Shown here: piece by piece, positions 52,500-63,258 of the stretch
Position numbering within the stretch: position 1 is the stretch's first letter
Layout: the number at the start of each line of letters is the position of its first letter
Assembly (NCBI GenBank): GCA_963576735.1
Contig: CAUYWD010000116.1
Location: 1 to 64,000 of the forward strand
Length of the DNA stretch: 64,000 nt
Origin: Bedellia somnulentella
Lineage: Eukaryota > Arthropoda > Insecta > Lepidoptera > Bedelliidae
Reading direction: 5' to 3'
The notes under the pieces: model-generated
Told to the model about the DNA's origin: nothing
What the model saw: only the letters and a program-made list of their open reading frames with translations
The model's database searches: none
Made by a program: the position numbers and the translations under genes

Positions 52500-53695
52500 T
52501 GTTTATTTGGTATTAAAAACAAAATTACAAACAGTATTTAACAATAAGATAAAACATTTAATGATACCAAAAAGGTCTTGGCTCAGCGTAAAATGTACCC
52601 AGCGCAAGTCTCGCAGGACACAAACGCTGAGTACGCTGGTTTTCAGCCAACACCTCAAACTTATATCTACTACATACTAACTAATACATAAAGCAAAAAA
52701 ATATATAATTAAATAATAATAAGAAACAAATACTGTAACAGAGAAAAAAGGAAAGAAAGCTACTCCATATATGATTATAGCTAATTTCGTAATTTATTTG
52801 AAACAAACAAAAATAGATAAAATCATTATAATAATAATAACAAATAAAACAACTGTACATTGGTAAAATGTTCGAGGAAATTTAAACTTTATAGATATGT
52901 ATATAATATACTTAAGAAATACATAGGAATATAAACATATACGTATAAGTACGAGAGTGGTAATAAAACGATAAGTGCGCATGACAGTACAATATTATAG
53001 GTGGATATGTATATACAATGATATATTTAGGAAGAGATTGACCAATGAGGGAGGGGTAGGAGGAAGATTATACAGGCTCAAATGCAAAGTGTCGCTTCAA
53101 TTCACGCTTAAAGCTATTCAGTAAAACAATATCACGAAGGGGTGGTGGTAAATCGTTCCAGCACTTTGAGGCTGCAAACCTAAAGCTTCCTCTAAAAGCC
53201 GTCGTATGATGTTTCGGTGTAACCAGCAAATATGTATGTCCTCTAGTTTTATATTTCGAAACGTTCCTCGACCACTCTAATTTATTATGTAGGTATTTTG
53301 GTAACTTAGTTTTAACTATACCGAACATAAGCGTTGCTAAGTGAAGTTTTCTTCTAGATTCTAAGTTAAGAATTTTATTGTTTCTTAAGTAAGGCGAAAC
53401 GTGTGTACGCGGTGGTATATCAAAGCAAAATCGGGCGCAAGCATTTTGGACCCGTTGAATCAGTTTTTGAGATCGAGCTAGGAGGCAAGGACCATATACC
53501 ACGTCGCCGTAATTAAGTTTGCTCAGTACAAGAGATTCGCACAAAGCAATGCGGACATCTACACAAACATATTTCCTAATTCTGTACAAGACTTTCAGGC
53601 GATAAAAACAATTCTGTACAGTACTAATGATGTAACTTTCAAATTTCATGTTGCTGTCAAATATAAGGCCAAGATTACGTTACGTTACGTTACGA
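52456..53695 (-). mobile_element. 5'-truncated LINE inside the BEL-2 leader
   Basis: Minus-strand LINE with tail (ACTT)n at 52460-52496, 3' UTR, and a C-terminal ORF. The other end meets (TTACG)4 at 53675-53695. No convincing target duplication. Its presence inside a BEL with identical LTRs means it arrived very recently or travels with the BEL. Confidence 0.7.
53068..53676 (-). pseudogene. LINE RT C-terminal fragment in BEL-2 leader
   Basis: LGLIFDSNMKFESYIISTVQ, VRIALCESLVLSKLNYGDVV, KLIQRVQNACARFCFDIPP, FRFAASKCWNDLPPPLRDIV, with the NDLPPxLRD signature typical of the ORF2 end in Jockey/CR1-group LINEs. About 200 codons, open to the end at FAFEPV; the RT core and endonuclease are missing. 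Confidence 0.78.
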
Positions 53696-54172
53696 AAGTC
53701 GTGACATTGAACTCTTTGAGTCGTTGACCTTTGTTTGATCATTATAAGTCTATTGCAAATATAATTAATCGCTCAACATAGACAAACTATCGATAATCGC
53801 TGATGTTTTCACTTTGTAAAGATACAATTAACATAAAGCGATTTAAAAATACAAATCATTATTACTGCATTTGATCCGTTAAATATTTAAATAAAACACA
53901 CTTTGCCTTTCTGTCATTATCAGCATATTAGCGGATATATTATCTCAATTCCAGTGCATGCACTCGTCGAGCGCGCGCTTGAGTGACGTAACCTAGCCCA
54001 CCCGCCCCGCCGCTAGCCGACAGTGCCCCTGCCAGCCGCCTCGCGCCGTGTAGACGCAGTGCGAACCGGTTTCTTATCTGCGCCCGCTCAGCTGGTCTTT
54101 GAAGCAAGGAGCGTATCGTAACATAATATATTCTTTATTATTTGCTTTCGTTAAGTCAGATATTTCATTGCA
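53696..54172 (+). other. BEL-2 leader, second part
   Basis: Right-hand leader with a GC-rich stretch at 53955-54070 (GCGCGCGC, CCGCCCCGCCGC). Ends TTGCAATGGC at the gag start. Confidence 0.5.
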
Positions 54173-57100
54173 ATGGCTTCCGAATCCGGAAAGGATGATT
54201 CGCTTAAGACTTTAATTGTTAAGCGCAGTAGCATTAAAGGACGATTAACTAAATTTAAAAATTATATTGAATCTTTTAATTCTTCAGATACTATTTGTGA
54301 ATTGGAAATAAAACAACTTGCAATGAAATTATCTCGCTTAGAAGCTTTACTTGTTGAGTTCGACGGGCTGCAGAGCCAAATAGAGTTACTAAATGATAAT
54401 AATCAGGAAAGTGAGTTAACTATGCGCGATTTAATGGAACAAGAGTTCGATTATCTTGTTGCCTTAGCACAAAAGCTCATAAGTGATAATGATTCTTCTA
54501 AGCCTCATCTTGATTGTCACTCTAATTCTTCCACTTGCTCTAATCATTGCAATAGTGAACACGATGGTCTGTCATTCAAACTGCCTGTCATAAAAATACC
54601 AAACTTTGATGGGTCATATTTTAAATGGCTAGAGTTCAAGGAAACCTTTGTATCTTTGGTGCACGGAAACAGTAAAATACAGGGAATTCATAAATTTTAT
54701 TATTTAAATTCATATTTAGAGGGAGAAGCTGCTCGAGTCGTTGGGAACCTTGAGGTTTCAAATGAAAATTACCCAAAGGCTTGGGACCTCCTATGCCAGC
54801 GATTTGAAAACAAAAGGCAACTAATTAGTAATCATTTAAATTCTATGTTAAATTTTGAATGTTTCCGTGAAACCAACAAGTCCTTGAGATACATAGTAGA
54901 CCATGTGAACAAAAACTTACGAGCTCTTAGTTCTTTAGGGCTGCCTACAGACAAGTGGGACGTTTTAATTATTCATTTGGTTACTGCCAAACTAGATAAT
55001 AGCACTTGTTTAAAATGGGAGGAGCACAGAAGCACTATATCGGACATTCCTTCTCTCGACGATTTTTTTACTTTTCTTAGAACTCGGGCAGATATACTTG
55101 AATCTATTCAACGTAGCAAGCACGACACAAGAGATAAGACAAGACCGCCTACGCTTCCCCCACCAAGGGCCCAAACCAAATCATTTATTGTGACTAATAA
55201 TAATAAACCTATTAAGCAAGATAAACGAGCTTTAAAAATATACGATTGCGTTTTTTGCTCGTCCAAGCATCGTATATATGATTGCGCCTCATTCAAATCT
55301 AAGTCACCGGCAGAAAGAATATCTTTTGTTTCGACTAATCACCTTTGTGAAAACTGTCTTAGGCCTGGCCACGATGTTAATCATTGTTCCCTCCCTGGTT
55401 CATGCTACACTTGTAAACGCCGCCATCATTCCTTATTGCACAATTCGGGTGTAAACAATGAAAATGTGAAGTCTAATGACAATATATCCAATTCTATTGC
55501 CATGTCGGCTATTTCTGAATCACAAGAAGTTTTGTTGTGTACAGCCCAGGTGAAGCTATCAAATCCCAATACTGATGAGACCATTATAGTGCGGGCTCTA
55601 CTCGATAGTGGGAGCCAGTCTTCCTTCATTAGCGAGGCTGCTAAACAGCAATTACACTTGTCACCTCAAGCTTCTAATTTAAGTATAGTAGGCATTGGTA
55701 ACACTCCACTTAACCTCAATACAGAGAGATGTTCTCTTTACTTACAATCTAAAAATGAATCATTCAAAGCTATGTTATCTTGTCTTGTTTTACCTAAGAT
55801 TTCACATGATTTACCTAAGGTTGCGTTTGATTACAGAGCTCTAAATTTACCTAGTGTTGAACTGGCTGACCCCCGCTTTTATCAGCCCTCCGCCATCGAT
55901 ATGTTGATAGGAGCAGACTTGTTCTGGGACCTTATAGGCTCAGAACAACGTATCTTAGGCAAAGGTAAGCCCTACCCTATACTTCGTAGCTCCAAGCTAG
56001 GATGGCTCGTTGCGGGTCCCTTGCCAACCCTACAAACATCATTTCAAAAAACGTCCAAGCCACTTATATGTAATTTTTTATTAAAGGAAGATGATAATAT
56101 GTATAGTAAGTTTAATGATAGTAATATTCCTACCAATTTCTCACATAATCAGGACAGTTGCCCTATTCTAGAGAAAGGAATGTCAAAATTCTGGGAATTG
56201 GAAAGCTTTCCTCAAACTACACCCTATACTAAAGAAGAGAAGCTCTGTGAAAAACATTTTCTTTCTACAACTACACGCCTCGAGAATGGTCGCTTTTGTG
56301 TAGCCCTGCCGCTACGTGACAACCGCGACCGTCTAGGCGATTCATATAATTTAGCAAAGAAAAGATTTATTAACTTAGAAGCCCGTTTTAAAAAACAACC
56401 TATTCTAAAGCAAGGCTATTCTAGTTTCATACATGAATACCACAGACTCGGTCATCTGTCTATCGCACCAATTCAAAAACCTTCAAATTCATATTTCCTT
56501 CCTCACCACCCAGTGATAAGAGATAAAAGCGAATCTACTAAATTACGCGTCGTGTTTGATGCCTCTGCTCGCACCACTTCGGGTATATCAGTCAATGATA
56601 TACAAATGGTGGGACCAACTATACAAAACTCCTTATTCAATATTCTTATCCGATTCCGCTTATATAAATATATTATTTCAGGGGATATTGAGAAAATGTA
56701 TAGGCAGGTGAATGTTAACGAATCTGATCGCGATTTACAGCTTATACTGTGGCGCGACAACGAGACTGATAGTATACAAACTCTTCGACTGAATACCGTT
56801 ACATATGGTTTTTCCAGTGCAAGTTTTTTGACCACAAGGTGCATTTGGCAGCTAGGTGAGGAGTGTCCCGATGATAAAATTAAATGTATTATACAAAATG
56901 ATTTCTACTGCGACGATTTATTAACGGGCTGTAATAATATAGACGAGTTACGCTACATACAAAAGGCCGTGTCGAATGAGCTGGCTAAGGGTTGTTTTAA
57001 CCTGAGAAAATACCGTTCTAACTCTACAGAACTCTTCCATTTGGATGATGTAAACTCTGAAGAAGGCAATTTAATCATTAGTAACTCTACTAGTACTTTA

Positions 57101-59437
57101 GGTATAGGATGGTCACCCTCTACTGACGAAATACATTTTCAAGTTCAGTTTACACCTACTCAAGTTCTGACTAAAAGAACAATTCTATCAACTACCTTTA
57201 AGATTTTTGATCCACTAGGTCTTCTTTCTTTATGCACAATTAAACCAAAAATATTATTACAAAAATTGTGGCTATTAAAGTTAGATTGGGACGAACCAGT
57301 TCCCACAGACATTAAAAAATCATGGTATAAATTCACCGACCAATTACATTTCCTCTACTCCTTAAAAATACCGAGACATACTTTGATTGACGATTGTGTA
57401 TTTATTGAAATGCATTGTTTTTGTGATGCATCTCAGCTAGCGTACGGTGCCTGCATTTATCTTAAGTCTTTAACTAACGCAAGAAAGGCTAAAATATCCT
57501 TATTATGTGCTAAAACTCGCGTTGCTCCTTTGAAGGCCACTACTATTCCTAGGTTAGAGTTAAGTGCTGCTCTACTTGGGGCACAGCTTAGCGCATCTGT
57601 TACGAAAGCTTTACGGTGTCAAATAAATCGTCATATATATTGGACGGATTCTAGTGTAGTTTTAGGTTGGTTAAGATCCCCCAATAAAACAAAAACATTT
57701 GTGGCTAACAGAGTTTCAGCTATTGGAGAGCTAAGTAACTATTCAGATTGGCGCCACGTCCCTACTGCTGAAAACCCAGCTGATTTTGCATCTCGAGGCG
57801 TCGACCCACAAGATGTAGAAAAGTGTAGCCTATGGTGGAATGGGCCATCTTTTCTACTAGAAGAAGAGTCCTTATGGCCAAACATCTCAACCACTCCCAT
57901 AATTTTACCTGAGTTAAAAGCAAACTCTGCTTTGGTGGCGGAGGTTTTGCCTTCGTCATCAATTATAAACTTTAATCGTTTTTCGAAATTGTCATTTTTA
58001 CAACGAGTCTTTGCTATGGTACTTAGATTCATTCAAAATTGCAAAAATCCTAACAATAAAATGACAGACAATCTCAATACAAGTGAACTTAAAAAGGCTC
58101 TCGAATGTCTTACGGTTTTATCTCAAAAAGAATCATTTTCTAACGAAATTATTCTATTAAAATCCAACAAACCCTTGCCATCAAAGGGAGACCTATGCTC
58201 TTTAAATCCTTTCATCGACTCTATTGGAATTTTGCGGGTCGGCGGGAGAATAGATAGCTCTTCCTACCCTTACGAAAAGCGTCATCCAGCAATTTTAAAA
58301 TCGAAACATCCCTTCACTAAACTTATTTTTAAAAATGAACACTTACGCCTTTTACACGCGGGCCCTCAACTTATGCTTGCTTCCATTAGGGATGTCTATT
58401 GGCCTATTGGAGGCCGTAACTTAGCAAGAAGTGTCACTCGTGATTGTTTCATTTGTCGTCGCTTTAAGGGTCAAACTATGTCAAATATAATGGGTGACTT
58501 ACCTAGCGCACGCGTCGAACCTGATTTTCCTTTTAAAACAATAGGCACCGACTTTGCTGGCCCATTTTTAATAACAGACCGCAAGGGAAGGGGCTGTAAA
58601 ATTACTAAGTGCTATTTATGTATTTTTATATGCTTCCGTTACAAGTGTGTCCATTTAGAGGTTGTCTCTGACTTATCTAAAGATGCCTTTATATTAACTC
58701 TAAGACGTTTCATTGCTCGCAGAGGCATACCCGATACTATATACTGCGACAATGGTAGAAACTTTGTTGCCGCTGCTAAAGAGATAGGCAACTTTTTAAA
58801 TTTAAATAGTGACTCTATTCAAGGTTTTGCAGCCAGTCAGGGCATTAAATTTAAATTCTCACCAGTTTACGCTCCTTCATTCAATGGTTTAGCCGAAGCT
58901 TGTGTTAAATCGGCTAAATTTCACTTTAATAGGATAATAGGAAACATTCATTTAACATTTGAGGAATTATCTTCACTGTTCGCTCAAATCGAAGCTATCC
59001 TTAACAGCCGTCCTCTTTGTCCCCTTAGCCCCTCTCCAAACGATTTCCAACCGCTTACCCCCGGCCACTTCTTGATAGGCAGGCCCTTAACGTCATTACC
59101 CTCTGAAACCTATATTGAAAACAATATAAATCGTCTCGACCGTTTTCAGCGGCTAGAACACCTGAGGCAGCATTTCTGGAAGAGATGGTCGAGTGAGTAC
59201 GTGTCGGAGCTGCAACAACGCACCAAGTGGCGAATCAAATGTAGAGAGCTCAAAATAGATGACCTAGTCCTAATCAAGGAGGATAATATTCCACCTTTAT
59301 GCTGGCGTCTTGGGCGAATAAACAAGTTGTTTCCTGGAACCGATGGCGTATCACGCGTAGCAGATGTGGTCACTAATAAAGGGATTGTACGAAGAGCGCT
59401 GAACCGCCTATGTTTACTGCCCACATCAGAAATATAA
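54173..59437 (+). CDS. BEL/Pao gag-pol polyprotein, 1754 aa, intact
   Basis: One frame encodes all functions for reverse transcription and integration. Approximate residues: KRSSIKGRLTKFKNY at 17; DUF1759-type Gag with KLPVIKIPNFDGSYFKW at 136; zinc knuckles CVFCSSKHRIYDC at 357, CENCLRPGHDVNHC at 391 and CYTCKRRHH at 410; protease LLDSGSQSSF at 474 and GADLFWDLIG near 582; RT SGDIEKMYRQV (motif A) at 836 and YCDDLLTG (catalytic) at 911; RNase H FCDASQLAYGA at 1082 and YWTDSSVVLGWL at 1155; integrase zinc finger from 1390, core TIGTDFAGP at 1457, IYCDNGRNF at 1523, GLAEACVKSAKFH at 1572; DUF5641-like end to 1754. Length and order match complete BEL/Pao proteins. No envelope ORF follows. Confidence 0.95.
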   Translation: MASESGKDDSLKTLIVKRSSIKGRLTKFKNYIESFNSSDTICELEIKQLAMKLSRLEALLVEFDGLQSQIELLNDNNQESELTMRDLMEQEFDYLVALAQKLISDNDSSKPHLDCHSNSSTCSNHCNSEHDGLSFKLPVIKIPNFDGSYFKWLEFKETFVSLVHGNSKIQGIHKFYYLNSYLEGEAARVVGNLEVSNENYPKAWDLLCQRFENKRQLISNHLNSMLNFECFRETNKSLRYIVDHVNKNLRALSSLGLPTDKWDVLIIHLVTAKLDNSTCLKWEEHRSTISDIPSLDDFFTFLRTRADILESIQRSKHDTRDKTRPPTLPPPRAQTKSFIVTNNNKPIKQDKRALKIYDCVFCSSKHRIYDCASFKSKSPAERISFVSTNHLCENCLRPGHDVNHCSLPGSCYTCKRRHHSLLHNSGVNNENVKSNDNISNSIAMSAISESQEVLLCTAQVKLSNPNTDETIIVRALLDSGSQSSFISEAAKQQLHLSPQASNLSIVGIGNTPLNLNTERCSLYLQSKNESFKAMLSCLVLPKISHDLPKVAFDYRALNLPSVELADPRFYQPSAIDMLIGADLFWDLIGSEQRILGKGKPYPILRSSKLGWLVAGPLPTLQTSFQKTSKPLICNFLLKEDDNMYSKFNDSNIPTNFSHNQDSCPILEKGMSKFWELESFPQTTPYTKEEKLCEKHFLSTTTRLENGRFCVALPLRDNRDRLGDSYNLAKKRFINLEARFKKQPILKQGYSSFIHEYHRLGHLSIAPIQKPSNSYFLPHHPVIRDKSESTKLRVVFDASARTTSGISVNDIQMVGPTIQNSLFNILIRFRLYKYIISGDIEKMYRQVNVNESDRDLQLILWRDNETDSIQTLRLNTVTYGFSSASFLTTRCIWQLGEECPDDKIKCIIQNDFYCDDLLTGCNNIDELRYIQKAVSNELAKGCFNLRKYRSNSTELFHLDDVNSEEGNLIISNSTSTLGIGWSPSTDEIHFQVQFTPTQVLTKRTILSTTFKIFDPLGLLSLCTIKPKILLQKLWLLKLDWDEPVPTDIKKSWYKFTDQLHFLYSLKIPRHTLIDDCVFIEMHCFCDASQLAYGACIYLKSLTNARKAKISLLCAKTRVAPLKATTIPRLELSAALLGAQLSASVTKALRCQINRHIYWTDSSVVLGWLRSPNKTKTFVANRVSAIGELSNYSDWRHVPTAENPADFASRGVDPQDVEKCSLWWNGPSFLLEEESLWPNISTTPIILPELKANSALVAEVLPSSSIINFNRFSKLSFLQRVFAMVLRFIQNCKNPNNKMTDNLNTSELKKALECLTVLSQKESFSNEIILLKSNKPLPSKGDLCSLNPFIDSIGILRVGGRIDSSSYPYEKRHPAILKSKHPFTKLIFKNEHLRLLHAGPQLMLASIRDVYWPIGGRNLARSVTRDCFICRRFKGQTMSNIMGDLPSARVEPDFPFKTIGTDFAGPFLITDRKGRGCKITKCYLCIFICFRYKCVHLEVVSDLSKDAFILTLRRFIARRGIPDTIYCDNGRNFVAAAKEIGNFLNLNSDSIQGFAASQGIKFKFSPVYAPSFNGLAEACVKSAKFHFNRIIGNIHLTFEELSSLFAQIEAILNSRPLCPLSPSPNDFQPLTPGHFLIGRPLTSLPSETYIENNINRLDRFQRLEHLRQHFWKRWSSEYVSELQQRTKWRIKCRELKIDDLVLIKEDNIPPLCWRLGRINKLFPGTDGVSRVADVVTNKGIVRRALNRLCLLPTSEI

Positions 59438-59490
59438 ACTAAGTGGAAGACTTTGAAACCACCAGCAGGAGCTTTCAAGGGCCGGGAGCA

Positions 59491-59710
59491 TGTCTACGCC
59501 GATCATTTCAACGGTAGCGCAAGCAACTGACTTGTCATTGGCCTCCCCCCGCGCCCGCGCCTACTCAAGACGAACTACGGCTGAGAGCGCCTCCCGCCGC
59601 TCTGCCACTCTTACTCTCCACCTCCACCGCGTCGGAATAAATTATTAATTTTGTATTTAATTGGAAATTAAATTGTTTAAATCAATTTAAGTCTTTTATG
59701 TTTTATTAAC
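59491..59710 (+). repeat. 3' LTR of BEL-2
   Basis: 220 bp, identical by eye to 51669-51888. Confidence 0.92.
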
Positions 59711-59948
59711 TCTTATTTGTTCGCTCTGCCAACTGAGCTAGAGTGTCAGTTGGCATCCAGCGCGAAATTCCTCTATCCTTTGTTTCTTTTTTTTACACGT
59801 TCAAGTAGTGTTTGCGTTTCCTACCTCCGAATTTTTAACTAATTCGGACGGCCATTTGTCTACCTTTTCAGATAGAATGCAAATGTTGGAAACGCCTAAC
59901 TATCACATAATTCAATGTTTTTTGACATGAATTCCTCATGTGGGGAAT
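59711..59948 (-). repeat. SINE unit, copy 2, right part
   Basis: After an unexplained TCTTATTTGTT, GCTCTGCCAACTGAGCTAGA restores the SINE A-box arm (a normal-length D loop here). It continues GTCAGTTGGCATCCAGCGCG... as in 51377-51577 to CCTCATGTGGGGA. Confidence 0.75.
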
Positions 59949-60135
59949 AAAATTTGGGAACTCACAGATAAACTCTCTGATAGTTTATTCGGCACTTATC
60001 TGCCGGATAAACAACAAGTTTCGGTTTCACAGGTCTCAGATAGTAATATCTTGCAGATAAACTCCCTGGTATCTTATCAGTCACATCAAGTGGCTGTTAA
60101 ATTCTTATCTGGCAGATAGGAAACTTTTTTCTCAT
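59949..60135. repeat. MITE-like end with AGATAA-rich repeats
   Basis: CAGATAAACTCTCTGATAGT and several CAGATAA/TTATCTG motifs in both orientations. Similar to the stretch at 62690-62825 reverse-complemented. No coding. Confidence 0.45.
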
Positions 60136-60156
60136 TTTTTTTCATAATTTACCGCC

Positions 60157-62330
60157 ACTTACATACATACATACATACATATTCTCACGCCGTTAGTTCC
60201 CATTGGGGTAGGCAGAGACTATCGATCGCCACTTTGTACGATCCTGGCAAACCTCTCTGGCTTCGTTTACATCCATCAATCTTTTCATACATGCTCTTTT
60301 ATTCTTCATACTGCGGACACCTGCCTTTTTGAGCACATTTTCTATTTGATCCAAATGTGTCCTCCGAGGTCGTCCTCTACTAACATTACCTTCCACATTG
60401 GCTCTATATATCTCTTTCACCAATTTACTGTCATCCATCCTCTCTATGTGCCCAAACCATCTCAACATTCCTTTTTCTATCTTTCTTACAATATCATCTT
60501 TTAAACCACACCTTTCACGAATCACATCATTCCTCACACGATCACATAACCTTACATTACACACTTTTCTGAGGGATCTCATTTCTACTGCATTCACTCT
60601 ACTTTCATGCTTCTTCTGCCACACCCAACATTCACTGCCATACATAAGCGTAGGAACGAGGACAGCATCATGCACAGCCATTCGGGCCTTTTCAGACACC
60701 GACTGACTAGACATTAGACTATCCAGTGCTCCATTTACCGCATTACCCTTTTTCACTCTTCTCTCGATATCTTCATCACACTTTCCATCCCTAGTAAACA
60801 AACTTCCCAAATACACAAACTCTTTCACTTGTTCCACTTTCTTACCATTAATCTCAATCACGCATTCGGTCATATTCACCTCTCTTTCAAAAACCATAGT
60901 TTTTGTTTTATCCACATTCACCCTCATTCCCTTTTTTTCAAAAGACGCACATGCAATATTCATCATCTCTTGCAGCTCTTCCACCGATGATGCAAGTAGC
61001 ACTTGATCGTCGGCATATAAGAGGCATTTAATGATGAATCCACCCATTCTCAATCCATAATCACTTTCACGCAACTCTGTTAAACAGTCATCCATGAACA
61101 AATTGAAGAGCCACGGGGAAGCTACACAACCCTGTCGGACACCCCGAGAGATCCCGAACCAGTCAGTATTTTCCCCGTTTACTCTCACACATGCACTGGA
61201 ATCCTCATAGAGTGATACAAGTGCACGTATAAGTCGACTCCCCAAACCGAACTTGGATAACACCTCCCATAAACACTTTCTTACCACCCTATCATACGCC
61301 TTCTCTAAATCAATGAAGGAGCAATACACCTTTCGGTTCTTAGCTAAGAACTTTTCGGTGATGCTCCTTAAAGAGAAGATTTGGTCCATACATCCCATTC
61401 CCTTTCTAAATCCTGCTTGCACATCCCAAATTTTATCATCCGTTTCATTCATCACTCTTTCAATCAAAACCTTTGCATACAATTTACCGACAATGCTGAG
61501 TAGGCTAATTCCACGGTAGTTTCTAGCCTCCTGGTGTGACCCCTTTCCTTTATATAAAGGCACAATTACCGCTTTGCACCAGTCTTGTGGCACTTTGCCA
61601 CTCGACCAGCATTTTTGGAAAAGGAAGTACAACCAGGAAGCCACCACCCCTTTACCAGCCCTCAGCATTTCAGTGTTTATCCTGTCATACCCTGCCGCTT
61701 TCCCTAGTTTCATACTTTTCATTGCTTTCATTATTTCTTACATACTGATCTCACTGTCACTAAAGTCACCCATAACGTCGTTCCAATCAACATTACTGCC
61801 GATTGGCGAAGAAATGGATGTATCCTCTTTTTCAAAGAGTCCCTCAAAATAGTTCTTCCATACTCGTCTTATGCTACTTTCATCCGTCGCCAATTCACCC
61901 TGTTCATCTCTCACAACATTCACTCTCGTGTTTTGGGAAACTCCCTTTTCTTTCCGGATATATTTCCAGAACAACTTTTGGTTATTCCGGAAATTATCGG
62001 AGAGTTTCCTCTCACACCATTCTATCAGATCACGCTTTTTCTTTTCTATTTTCTTCTTAACCTCATTCTTAACTCTCTTATATTCATCTTCACTATTCTT
62101 CACTACATCATCTTTTACTCTCGCATCCATTCGTTTACTAGCTTTAATCGCTAGTAAATCTAACCAAGCTTTCTTCTTATCTCCAACTGCCTCTTTCACA
62201 TCTTTATCCCACCAACTTGTTGGACCTGGACCTATTTGAATTTTTGGAATAATTTTTAATATATATTTTTTGGCCTCTGCAAGCGACACCAACAAGTCCG
62301 TTTTTTTCTGTGTGAAGTTAACATTCATGT
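60157..62330 (-). mobile_element. 5'-truncated RTE-like LINE
   Basis: Minus strand, 711-codon frame lacking the N-terminal endonuclease, with a short 3' end (CCAATGGGAACTAACGGCG) and a (TATG)n tail at 60157-60182. Related fragments lie at 44066 and 49801. Confidence 0.82.
60193..62328 (-). pseudogene. RTE-like reverse transcriptase, one in-frame TAA
   Basis: The frame from 62328 begins near the end of the endonuclease-RT linker (IQIGPGPTSWWDKDVKEAV, FWKYIRKEKGVSQNTRV). It meets TAA at 61738-61740 and continues in the same frame: KLGKAAGYDRINTEMLRAG, VIVPLYKGKGSHQEARNYRG, QAGFRKGMGCMDQIFSLR, YCSFIDLEKAYDRVV (motif A), GISRGVRQGCVASPWLFNLF, CLLYADDQVLLASS (catalytic YADD), FVYLGSLFTRDGKC, then the GMLRWFGHIERM C-terminus. 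One nonsense codon plus 5' truncation are the only defects. Assignment to the RTE/Proto2 group is by motif pattern. Confidence 0.85.
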
Positions 62331-62689
62331 CACGTTTTTTTTCGATAGTGAATTATAAAAACGAAATTTAACACAGCAAAAAAGCAAAACAAAGTTGAAC
62401 AAACAAACACTTCACTCGGTTGCCCAACAGCATTTGCGTTGCGTTTCGAGATTCCATTCCTCACTAAAGCTCTTAAATCGTAATTCATAATTGTGTGACA
62501 TATACACGGTAACAAACATTTAAAAGCATTTTTCTAAATAAAAAACATTGTTTCTGATTGTAGTTTTAATGAACTGCTGGTTTTATGACAATTCAAAATG
62601 TTTTTAATAAGACTTAATTTACAAATATTAAAACTAAACGCATAAAAGCGACGTTGCCGTCTTGTTTATTCTAATCGGGCAGGTAAATT
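62331..62689. other. Unassigned non-coding DNA
   Basis: No gene or known repeat recognised between the LINE 5' end and the MITE-like stretch. Confidence 0.4.
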
Positions 62690-62825
62690 TAACTAACGGG
62701 TAATTTATCTAATAGATAGATGGTGAAACCTACAAAATATATCAGCCACTTTTATTCATCAGATAACGTGATGTGGCAGATAACTATCGGAAACTTTATC
62801 TGTAAGCGGTGAAACTGGCCCTAAA
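62690..62825 (-). repeat. MITE-like end (GGGCCAGTTTCACCGC...)
   Basis: The minus strand begins AGGGCCAGTTTCACCGCTTA, then CAGATAAAGTTTCC and TTATCTGCCACATCA, related to 59949-60135. Only one end is clear. Confidence 0.5.
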
Positions 62826-62829
62826 TCTT

Positions 62830-63258
62830 GTCCTGGAAGTAACAAGTAGTTTTCTGAAAATCGCATCCAAATAGCTTAAGCGAAACGCGAGATAATCGCC
62901 GACCAACATACATACATGCAGGTCAAACTCAGAACCTCCTTTCTTTTAGAGTCGGTTAAATCACTTAACCCATTTTCTAAATGTAACGAATACTTTTCTG
63001 AAAACCGCATCCAAATAGCTTAAGCCAAACGTGAGATAATCGCGGACCAACAGACATACATACAGGTCAAACACAGAACCTCCTTTCTTTTTTTGGTCGG
63101 TTAAGGCACTAAAACCTTCTCCTAAATGTAACGAATACTGTTCTGAAAACCGCATCCAAATAGCTTAAGCCAAACTCGAGATAATCGCGGACAAATATAC
63201 ATACATACATACAAACAATCGAACTGAGAACCTCCTTTTTTGAAGTCGGTTAAAAATA
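62830..63258. repeat. ~144-bp tandem repeat, three copies
   Basis: GCATCCAAATAGCTTAAGC at 62863, 63007 and 63152 gives periods of 144 and 145. Each unit continues GAGATAATCGC, (CATA)n, CAGGTC/ATCGAAC, GAGAACCTCCTTT and GTCGGTTAA. The unit itself is a motif I know as dispersed in lepidopteran genomes; three in tandem is less usual. Confidence 0.85.

Larger units (their letters stand above)
51669..59710 (+). mobile_element. BEL-2: full-length BEL/Pao element with identical LTRs and intact gag-pol
   Basis: About 8.0 kb including a 1.24-kb LINE in the leader. LTRs of 220 bp show no difference by eye, PBS follows the 5' LTR, one 1754-codon ORF is uninterrupted, and a purine-rich CAAGGGCCGGGAGCA precedes the 3' LTR. 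It is the best candidate for an active element in the window. A clean target duplication is not seen (GCCCC left, TCTTA right). Confidence 0.93.

Noticed and set aside
62830..63258. CRISPR-like array
   Set aside because: Eukaryotic context, 144-bp units similar over their whole length, no short repeat/unique spacer pattern.
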